Assembly: GCF_018145875.1 (NCBI RefSeq)
Contig: NZ_JAGSSV010000020.1
Span: 1-54,805 of the forward strand
DNA length: 54,805 nucleotides
From: Marinomonas vulgaris
Lineage (GTDB): Bacteria > Pseudomonadota > Gammaproteobacteria > Pseudomonadales > Marinomonadaceae
Reading direction: 5' to 3'
The notes under the pieces were generated by a model. That model was given only the letters and a program-made list of their open reading frames with translations. It made no database searches and was not told the origin of the DNA. This document shows positions 1 through 12,000 of this stretch, piece by piece; position 1 is the stretch's first letter; every line of letters starts with the position of its first letter. The position numbers and the translations under genes were made by a program.

Positions 1-2
1 GC

Positions 3-3000
3 TTCAGTGACAGCGATAATCTCACCAACATGACCACCCCGACCTTCACCGGTGCAGCGGAAGCGGGCACGGTAGTGTCTGTGTTGATCAATGAAAAAAC
101 CTACAGCACCACGGTCGCTGCAGGTCAAACCACCTGGTCGATCACGGTTCCTGAGTCCGACGCTTTAACCGACACAAGTGGTGATACAGAGAGCGGTACA
201 GATTACGGCTACACCATCAGCGCCGTGGATTACGCGGGCAACATCGCCACGCCAGTGACCGGCACACTGACACTGGATACAAGCAACCCAACGCCGTTAA
301 CCGGTGGCTTAAAAGCCGATGCGACTAACGACACCGGCCGCGAATCAGACGACACCATCACGAATAATCGCTTACCGGTGTTTGAAGGCACGGTAGAAGA
401 GGGTGCGAAAGTCACCTTGAAGATCAACGGTGGGGTATACCAAGCGACCGTGACCGGCACCACCTGGACCTACACCTTACAGGCAGGCGAAATCCTGCCG
501 GCCAATGGCACGCTCAATTACACCATTGAAGCCGAAGACTCCGCGGGCAATATCAGCAGCATCAGTCGCGCTATCACGGTGGACACGACGAATCCAGCCG
601 TGACCAGTGCTCTCGCGGCAGAGAGCGACAGCGGCGTGTCGAACAGTGACAACCTGACCAACGACACCACACCGACCTTGAAAGGCACCGCCGATGTAAA
701 CGCGGACATCGTGGTGACGATCTCAAGCACCGGCAAAACCTACGAAACTCAAGCGGACACTGATGGCAACTGGAGCATCACAATACCAGACGGGGAAAAA
801 CTGAGCGAAGGCGAGCAAAACTATACGGTCAATGCGACCGACGTGGCGGGCAACACCACCACGCTCAATGGCGACCGCTTTACCGTTGACACCACAGCCC
901 CTACGACTCTAACGACGGACTTGGCCACGGCCAGCGACAGCAGCGATGCGCGTAATGCCACAGGCACCAACAGCGATGGCATCACGAATGACACCACACC
1001 GACCTTAACGGGCGCGGTGGAAGCGGGTTCGACGGTCAAAGTGACGCTAATAAATGGTGGCACTTTTGACGCCACCGTGACCGGCACTACCTGGAGCTAC
1101 ACGCCTAGCGCCGACTTGCCACAAGACACTTACGACTACAGTGTGGTGGCCACGGACGCCGCAGGCAACAGCACGGCTCCCAAGACCGATTCGTTCACTA
1201 TCGACACACAAATCGCCAGCTTCACCGGTCGCTTACAAGCGGCCTCGGACACGGGCGACAGCAACGCAGATGACTTGACCAAAACCACCCAACCGACCTT
1301 CGCAGGCAACGTGGAAGCGGGTTCTGTGGTCATCCTGAGCATCAATGGTAAAAGCTACAACGCCACCGTCGACGCCAGTGGTAACTGGACAGCACAAGTG
1401 GGCGACGCACTCACTGACACAACTCATACTTACACCTTAACCGCGGTGGATGTGGCGGGTAACGAGCAAGTCTTGTCCGGCAGTATCACAGTAGACACCC
1501 AAGCACCGACTGAAGACTTCAGTATTGGGCTTTTGTCATCAAGTGATACGGGATCAAGCAATACGGACAAAATCACCAACGACAAGACGCCGACACTAAC
1601 CGGGACGGCTGAAGCGGGAGCGACAGTCGCTTTATCAATTAATAATGTCGTACGCACTGTTCAGGTGTCAGATACCGGGACATGGAGCGTGACTTATCCC
1701 GAATTAGCGGACGGAGAAAATATCGTCACTGTTTCTGTTACCGATGTCGCCGGAAACGAGGCGACCATGCCTGACTATGTGTTTACTCTGGACACAGCGA
1801 CGACTGTCACTGCGCGTTTGGACGCCGATTCTGATACGGGTAATTTGAACACAGACAGTATTACCAATATCGCCACACCGACTTTTTCAGGGTCGGGTGA
1901 AGTGGGCGCTGCGATTGCTTTGTTAATTAACGGTAAAACGCATACGGGTACGGTTAGTTCAGAGGGTACTTGGAGCATTGCTGTGCCTGCGGTGGATGCT
2001 TTGGACAGCAACTCTTATGACTATAAAGTGACGGCAACCGATGTAGCGGGCAACGAAGCGATAGCAGAAGGCACTGTTTTAGTGGACTTATTGTCACCGA
2101 CGATCAGTTTTGATCAGATTGCGGCGGATGGGGTGTTGAACATCGTTGAGTCTGGTAAGAGTCTGACGATCACGGGGACAACCACGGATGTTGAGAACAA
2201 TCAGATATTGTCTCTGTCTTTAAATGGTGAAAACTACACAGCTTCCGTTATCGGTAATGTGTTTTCTATCGTGGTTCCAGTTGATGACGTAGCGGCGTTA
2301 ACGGCAGAAGATTACACGGTCACGGCGAGTGTAAGTGATGTGGCGGGCAACAGCGCCACGAAAAACGCGAGCTTCACCACCGACTTATCGGCGCCCGTGG
2401 TGACCATTAATATAGTTGCAACAGATGATTATATTAACCTTAGCGAATCTGGTCAGGCGGTGATTGTTTCTGGCACAGCCGCTGGAGCCGAGTCGGGTCG
2501 TACAGTAGAAGTGACATTGGGTTCGAATACCTACGAAACAACCGTGGATGAAAACCAAAACTGGTCGTTAAGTTTGACCGTTGAGCAAGTGGCTTTATTG
2601 CCAAATAACGCCACTACCGTTGTTTATGCACAGACGACAGATGAAGCAGGTAACGTTTCTAATCTAGCAAGCCGTGACGTCTATAAAGACATTACGCCGC
2701 CGACACTGGCCATTAATAATATCGCCGAAGATAACGTGATCAATCTGCAAGAATCCCAGGAAGCGATGACCATATCGGGCACGGTATCTGGCGTGGCGGA
2801 TGGGCGTGATGTCTCGGTGGAATTAAATGGCAAAACCTACACGGCGGAGATCAGCAATGGCAATTGGTCGGCTGAGATCAACAGTACTGATGTTGGTGCG
2901 TTAGCCGATGCTAAACCTCACAGTGTTGTGGTATCGGTATCGGATGTGGCCGGCAATATCACTACGCAATCCAAGTCCATTAGTGTGGATAAAACAATTC

Positions 3001-6000
3001 CTGAAATCAGCATCAATACTCTTTCCGGTGATGGTTATTTAAACGCGACGGAAGCGGGCCAACCTTTGGTGATTTCTGGCTCAACTGTGGGCGTGGAAAA
3101 TGGTCAGTCAGTGAGCGTTTTACTCAATGACGTGTCCTATTCAACTACGGTGACCAATAATACCTGGACGATTCCTGCGTCTGCCTTAGCCGATGCCAAT
3201 CTTGTGGATGGGCAAACCTATACAGTAACGGCGAATGTAAAAGACATCGCGGGGAATGCGGCGGTTGAAGCTACGGCGAACTTGGTCACCGATTACACCA
3301 AGCCAAATCTGACCATCGACTTATTGTCTGATAATGACTATATCAACGCAGCTGAGTCCTCAACAGCGCTGTTGGTGTCTGGTACGAGTGATGCCGAAAA
3401 TGGTCAAACAGTGACACTGACACTGGGTGATTACACAACGACCACGACAGTACAAAACGGTGTGTGGTCTAAATCGATCCCTGATTCTGTGATCAGCGGA
3501 TTGGACGATGGCGATTACTTTGTGGTCGCTAACGTCACTGATGTCGCGGGCAATGAAGCGGATACGGCGACACGAAACGTCACTGTGGATACTTCTGTCC
3601 CAGTGATTACGGTGTCGACAATTGCCCAAGACGGATTGCTCAACACGGTTGAACGAGATGCTGGCTTAATCATAACGGGCACTACGGATGATGTGGCCGA
3701 TGGGCAAAAAGTACTTGTCACGCTGAACAGCAAAACCTACGAGGCGATTATTGCCGATAACGCTTGGTCGGTGTCTGTTGTTGCTTCGGATTTGAATGAT
3801 CTAACCGACAACACCACCTATCCAGTGTCCTTGTCAGTCAGTGATTTAGCCGGTAACACCGGAAACAAATCTGAGACGTTAAGAACAGACTTTACCCCGC
3901 CGACCATAGAGATTAACGATCTTGGTGACAATGTTCTGAACATTGCTGAACGTGGTGAGGCACTAGAGATTACCGGCACCACAGGAGACGCAGAAGTAGG
4001 GCAGCAGGTCACGGTTACTTTTAATAACCAACCTTATTACGGATCGGTCGCCAGTGATGGAACCTGGTCGGTGACAGTGCCAAGTACGCGCCTAAGTGCC
4101 CTGAATGACGCGACGTCTTACACCATAGAAGCCAATGTGTCGGATGTGTCTGGTAACCCAGCGCCGTCGGCAACCTTGGCTATCACTACCGACTTCACTG
4201 TGCCTGTGGTGAGCTTCAATGCTATCTCTGAAGATACGTCACACGATTACGATGAAACAACAGAAACCGATTTTTACACATCGGATCAGTCTCTTACGCT
4301 ATTGGGAACAACGGAAGCGGGCGCTACCGTTAGAGTCTATGACAGCGAAAACCAACTGCTAGGTCTGGCAACCGTTCAGGCCAATGGTGCGTGGTCGTAT
4401 GCGCATACCAACACATTGGCAGAGGGCAGTCATGTTTTTAACGTGATCGCGACCGATGCAGCGGGCAACAGCAGTGATGTTGCACAGCGCACCATTACCA
4501 TTGATACGTCTGCACCCACGGTGTCTATTGTGGGTATTTCCCCAGACTCAGGGGCCATCACAGACGACGGTATTACCAATTCTCAGACATTGAAATTTAA
4601 CGGCACAGCGGAAGCCAATGCTTGGGTGGTGGTGTCGGTAAATGACAGTGTGATTGGGCAAGTAAAAGCCGACACAGGCGGTGTCTGGACATTCGATTAC
4701 ACGAGCACCACTTTGGCAGAAGGGGAATACACGCTGAAGGCGACCTCGGTTGACCAAGCAGGCAACACCAGTAGCGCGGCGGAGTTTGCTTTCGAAGTAG
4801 ACACCACTAACCCAATTGGTAGTTTTGTGAGCATGTCGACGGATTCAAACATCACCAATGATTGGATCAGTTCAGACACTACCCCAACCTTCAACGGCAC
4901 GGCTGAGCAGGGCAGTAAGGTACAGCTCTATGTGGATGGTACGTTAGTGAAAACCATCGCAGCGATGCCGGAATCGGCAAGCTGGTCGATCAGTTTTGCT
5001 GAATATAAAGCTCTTATCGGAGGTGTTGATGCTCTGTCTGAAGGCAGTCATAGCTTGACTATGAAGCTGACCGATGTAGCAGGTAACACTGCTTCCTATA
5101 GCAAAGGCTTCAGCATAGACAGCGAAGCGCCAGACGTCGCCATAGTGAGCATCAGTAATGATACTAATGTGGCGGGTGATTTTTATACCTCGGATGGCAC
5201 CTTAACCTTCACTGGTACCGCAGAAGCTGGCGCGAGTGTTCTGCTCGAAATTGGCAGCAATGAAGTCGCTACTGTTACAGCAAACTCGGAAGGTGTATGG
5301 AGCTACGAATACACCACAGATCTTGGCAGCGATACCTATACGCTCACGGCCACCGCGTCCGATGTGGCAGGCAACAGCAAAACCGCGACGCAAAGCTTCA
5401 CTGTCGATAAAGTTAATCCAGATGCGTTGAGCGCAAGTTTGGTGACAGATTCTGGTATTAGTGCGGAAGATTTTATTACCCAAAATGGTGAACTGACCAT
5501 TAGCGGTTTAGAGACAAATGCCACCTGGCAATACAGCACAGATAGCGGTGCGAACTGGTTAGCGGGTTCTGGAGATAGCTTTACCTTAGCGAGCAATACC
5601 ACTTACGTGCAAGGCACCGTTCAAGTAAGACAGTTTGATTTGGCAGGAAATGAGTCGGCGGCATGGTCGAACGCGTCGGCCATCGTGATTGATAATGAGG
5701 TAGCAACGCCAACACTGAGTTTGCAAAATGACACAGGTTCTCAAGACGGTGACTGGGTAACGCAAAATCGTCAGATTAACGTGGCGGGTTTGGAATCTGG
5801 CGGCACGTGGGAGTATTCATTGGACAATGGCAGTACCTGGACAACGGGCACAGGCACTTCTTTCACTCTTGCGGACAATGCAACCTACTCCAGTGAGCAG
5901 GTACAAGTGCGTCAAAAGGATGTGGCGGGCAATGTTAGCTTATCGGTAAAAGCACCGGCCATCACCATCGATAATACCAAGCCTGCTGTTGTGACGGTGA

Positions 6001-9000
6001 CTCTGGATGCCGATACCGGCCAAAGTGCCACCGATTGGACGTCTAACAACGGCAAGTTGAATGTGTCTGGCGTTGAAGCGAACGGCAGCTGGTTCTATCG
6101 AACTTCTGCGGACGGTGTTTGGACAGAAGTGACCGCCAGTTCTTCCTTTACATTAACTGAAGGCGTGTATGAAGCGGGTTCGGTACAGGTGAAGCAACGA
6201 GACTTGGCGGGCAATGACAGTGATGTTTGGACGAACGAACAGTCGATTATCATTGACCAAACACCTTATGCTGCACCAACCGTGGTGTTAGAAAATGACG
6301 AGGGTACGCTGGACGACGATTGGGTAACCAACGACGGCACCTTCGTGGTGGGGAACATCGAAACCAATGCCACCTGGGAATACAGCACCAACAATGGTGC
6401 GTCTTGGACGCAGGGCGTGGGCACCAGTTTTGATGTAGCGGAAGGCAGCTACAGTATTGGCGCGATTCAAGTACGCCAAAGCGATGTATCAGGTAACGTG
6501 AGCACCAAGTGGACATCGACTAAAGCCTTGGAGGTAGATACAACCATTCCTGCAGCGCCGACCGTTGGCTTGGTAAAGGATACCGGATCATCGAGTACGG
6601 ATTGGTACACCAATGATGGTGAGGTTCGTGTATCTAACCTTGAAGTTGGCGCCACTTGGAAATATTCCCTAGATGGCGGTACTACTTGGAATGCGGGCGA
6701 CAGCGACACCAATATATTCTCTTTGACGGATAACACCACTTACGACGCTGGTGAAATACAAGTACGCCAGTACGACCTTGCGGGTAACGAAGGCACAGTG
6801 AAAAGTCTGGGGCAGGTGGTTGTGGATGTAACGGCACCTGTTACACCTGCCGTGGCGCTTGAGGAAGACACAGGCTCTAATACTTCTGATTGGATAACCG
6901 GTAATGGTCAATTAAATGTGACCCTAGAAGAGGGCGCTATCTGGTATTACAGTCTCGATAGAGGCACAAACTATACGCTAGGAACGGGCACCAGCTTTAC
7001 TCTTGAAGAAGGCAGTTATGCCTCTGGTGAAGTGCGTGTGTACCAAGTCGATAAGGCCGGTAACGAAAGTACTAGATGGGAAAGTCCTATTATTCAGGTC
7101 ATTACCACGCCACCAACCGTAGACTCTGTGGCCCTAGTATCAGGCAATGATACAGGGCTAAGCGCCGAAGATTTTATTACTAAGCAACAGTCTTTGACCT
7201 TTGAAGGCACCACCTCTGGCAACGTGGAATTTGTGACCATTAACTTTAATGGTAGCCAAGTGGATGTCACTGTTGAGGAGGGGGAGTGGAGCTATGGTCC
7301 GACTGAGAATTTAGTGGCTGATGAGTACACATTTGAGGTCTTTGCCACCGATATTGCCGGCAACACCAGCGATACGGTGACGCAAGCGGTAGTGATTGAC
7401 ACCACAGCACCTGCAGCACCAACGGACATAGTGTTGACTACAGATTCTGGCACAGAGGGTGACAATAAAACCAACATCACTAAGCCTTCTTTCCAAGGCA
7501 GCGCCGAGCCCTTCTCTGAAGTCACCATGACGTTTGATTTAGGCAATGGCGTGACGCAATCTGCGACCGCCATTACCAATGGCAGTGGCGTTTGGTCGTT
7601 AACGTTGAGTGAGGCCCTTCCGGAAGGTACCCGCAGCTACACAGCGACAACCAAAGATGTAGCGGGGAATGTGTCGGAGGAATTGGCTAGCGGGTCGGTC
7701 ATTATTGATACGACTAAGCCGATTGTGTCTGCCGTTACCTTGTTTGATGACGCAGATGTTGAGTTAGACGATTGGCTAACCAATGACGCGATAGGTAATT
7801 ATAAATTAACGGGCACGGCAGAAAGTAACGCCACTATCACCATTTATAAAAATGGCAGCCCGTTAGGAACAGCCACGACAGGTGATGACGCTAACTTCGA
7901 GTTTAGCTTCGGCATTGGCAGTTTTGCTGAAGGCACTTTTGCTATTAAAATTGAGGCAAAAGACGATGCGGATAACATCAGTACAGCCTTCATTAAGAAC
8001 CTAACCATAGACAGAAGCATCAGTTTGACCGGGGGATTATCGGCCGAGTCTGATACCGGTGTGTCGAACAATGATGGCAAAACACAGAGCACCTTACCGA
8101 CCTTCTCCGGTACCACAGATCCTAATGCGACGGTGACAGTCAAAATTGGTAGCGGTGTTGGTGTTGATGTTACTGCCGACGCTGGTGGTGCTTGGACCTA
8201 TACGCCAAGTGTTGAACTGGCAGATGGTACTTACACCTGGGTTATTTCAGCGGTAGATGAAGCCGGTAACGACACCAACCTTTTGGATACAAATTTAGAA
8301 GGCGCCTTGGTCGTCGACACCATAGCGCCAGCATTAAGCGGCGTGGCAGTGGAAGCCGACTTTGTTGACGGCACAGACGACACCACCAACGATCAGCAAA
8401 TTGCCATTACTGGGGTGAGTGAAGCGAATGCCTACATTACCTTAGACATTGATGATCAAACCTTTACAGCCACCGCCGATGGCAGCGGCAACTTCAGGGT
8501 GGAAACCACGACTCTAAATTATGCGGAGCATACTTATACTGTGACGGCGACAGATGCGGCGGGTAACGCCACTGAGTTTGTCGATATCTTGCTCATTCAA
8601 CCTGACTTTATTGCGATTGAGTTCTTTGTTAAAGACACCACCAACTCAGGAAGTGAGCTGGATTATTTGACCAATTTCGAGCGCCCTACCATTGAAGGGG
8701 TGGCGACACCAGGTTCCACTTTGACCCTGACAATTAGTTATACCCTTGAAGGCGAGGGTGAAGAGGAAGACTCAATTGAGGAGTGGGGATCTTACACGAC
8801 CACGCCAAATTCGTCTGGTGGTTGGGAAATTTCCATAGACAAAGATTTACCCGATGGTGAATACACCTTTACGGCTTCCTCTGTGAAACCCGGTGTGGAT
8901 TCGGATGAAGAAGTTCATACGGTTACCATAGATACGCAAAATACGCTTACCTTTGGGTTGAGTGAATCGACCGATTCGTCTGATGGTAACGCCATTACGA

Positions 9001-12000
9001 ACGCGTCTTCGGTTGAAATCACCGGTGAATCGGATCCTGATTCAAATGTGACGGTGGTGATTTATGATTCAGAAGGCGTGGAATTATCGAACTTAAGTAC
9101 AGTAGTAAAAGAAGATGGCACCTACTTACTGGCGATTCCTGGCTTGGCAGAAGGCAGTTACACCTACACAGTAACCTCGGTGGACAAAGCCGATAACAGC
9201 GTGGGTGGCGATGCGAATTATACAGGATCCTTTACGATTAACCGTGTGCCACCAACGATCACTGGGGGATTGTTGGCGGAAGACGATACGGGTGAGTCTG
9301 ACAGCGATGGTGTGACATCGATTAGTACGCCAAGATTTGCTGGCACCATCGAAGGGGATTACAACGAGTTATACATCACATTGAATGGCGAAAATTTATA
9401 CATCTATCAAGAAGATGCAAATGGTGATGTGATTATTGACTTGGTCGATGAAGATGGAAATTGGGTTCTTCCTATCAGCGAAGAATTAGACGATGGATAC
9501 CATAATTACATCATCACTGCGACTGACAGTGCGAATAACGAATCTAAAATTCAGGATTCGATTCGAGTTAAAACCGATATTCAGTTTACCACCTACTTGG
9601 TGGGGGATTCGGGTGAGTACAGTACTGACTTTATTTCTAAAGAAACCAGCTTGGTCTTTAAAGGACTGACTGAGCCGGATAACAGTATCGAAGCTAAGTT
9701 GTACGATTCAGAAAGCGTCTTGCTGAAAACTCTAACCTTAACAGCGAATAACTCAGGTTATTACACCGCTGACTTTGGTGAGGACTTTGCGCCCGGCACT
9801 TACAGTGTGGTGTTTGATGTGTCCGATGCGGCTGGAAACGAGTACAACGACATAATTGATGAAGTGGTGATTGACACCGCAGTTACTGATCTGACCATGA
9901 GTTTTGACAGTACCTCGGATACGGGCAACATCGACTTGTGGGGAGATGATGTTCTTTCTGATGGGGTTACTAAAGTATCGAATCCGGTGTTTGCCGGTAA
10001 GGGTGAACCTGAATCCATTATTACCATTACACTTAACGATGCATTAGGAAATCAACTGGATGAAGAAACGGCCTTTGTAGGGGACTCCGGTAACTGGACA
10101 TACAGCCCAGGAATCCTCGTTGATGGCAGTTACACTATTTCAGCGGTTGCCAGCGATGTGGCGGGCAACGTATCAACCACGCCCGCTGAGTTGGATTTCA
10201 CGATTAAAACATCTATTCCGACATTGACATGGGGAATCGATTACGACACCAACGATGATGGCATTATCAACGAAGCGGAATACGCAGCGTCAGCAGTACC
10301 AGGAACCGTGCGTTTTTCTGGCACAGGGGATGTGGGGGATAGAGTTTCCTTGATCATTTCTGGTCAAGAATATACGGAGAATGTTAAAGCGGACGGTACC
10401 TGGATCATAGATACACCTGAACTGTCAGACTTAAAATACAATTTCCAAATTCAAGCAGAAGACATTGCAGGTAACGTCAACACGGTGTATGACAGCATCA
10501 TTCTAGACTCGGGCATTAGCGCGAGTGTTTGGATGCTAGAAGCTGATGACACAAATTACAAGTTAGATGAAATCACGAGCAACACCAATCCAGGCTTTGG
10601 TATTCTGTCCGAGAAGGACAACCAAATGACGGTGATTGTACGCAGTGGCAGTGCCGATGGTGAAATCTTATACCAAGAGGATTTTACGGCGCTGTCTAAT
10701 TCCTTCACATGGAAGTTACCAGACGGCCAAACTTATGCTGATGGTACCTACTACATTCAAGTGTTCGCCACGGATATTGCGAACAACGAAGAATCCTCTA
10801 GTAATTTAAAATTTGTTATCGATACTTATGTGTCTCCACAGGCCGACGTGCAAGTGAATTACAATAACGAAAACTCTTATCGTGCTGCGACTACGGAAGA
10901 TGACGGAGACGTTTATTACACTAACATCAGCCAATTCAGCATTCTTAGTAACGTTGAAAGTGAAATATCAACGATTTCCATTACGGCTGTCGATACTGAG
11001 CTAAGCGGTGATTGGACTCGCTTGAGCTCGGATAAATTAAGCAATACCTTCACAACGCGTTTGCCTGAAGGGCTTGTAGATGGCCAGCATGAGTTGCTGA
11101 TTACCTGGACAGATCGAGCCGGTAACACGACCTCATCAACCATTACTGTTGATGTAAACAATAAAATTGATGTCTTTACTTGGGAGGTGAGTAACTTCAC
11201 CAAAGAGGACGGGCTTTATTATGGTGCTAGTGAAGAGGCTGTGTTCAGTGGGCAAACAGATGTGGGTGCCGTGGTAAAAGTGGTTATTGGCAATGATACT
11301 TTCACTCAAACAGCGGACAGTAACGGTGATTGGAGTATAGATGTCACTGGTTTGAGCGACGGTGTATTGCAAGCTGAGGTATCAGTCAGTGATAAATGGG
11401 GTAACTACAGGGAGTCGGGTGAACAAGTCTTTGTGGTGGATACCTTTGCGCCAAGTTTTACTTACGAGAGTGTTACGGATCAGGATACGTCGGAAGACAT
11501 TCTTTGGAACAGCGGCGCGCGAGTCTTGTCGGGTCGTGCTGAGCCAAATACCACACTGACTATTTCTATTGATGGAGCCGATGAAATTGACATTAGCTTG
11601 GATGGATCGGGCTATTGGTCATACGACATGGCGGGGTTGGCTGACGGAACTCACAGCATCTTATTGAAAGACACAGATTTCTCTGGTAACGAGACAGTGA
11701 AAAACTTTGATGTGGTCATCGATACGACAGCGCCAACGGCTACTATCACCCTTGATGATACTGTATTGACGGTGGGCGATAGCACGCTGGTGACCATTAA
11801 CTTCTCAGAAAGTGTCAATGATTTTAGCTTAGAAGATTTGATCGCTGATAACGGCGTGCTGAGCAACTTTGTAAAAGTCACTGACACCGAGTACACAGCG
11901 ACATTAACACCAACGACAAATACCGATGAAGTAACTGGTAATACGGTGCGCTTAAGTGTCGATTACACGGATTCAGTCGGCAACCAAGGTACTATTAAAA

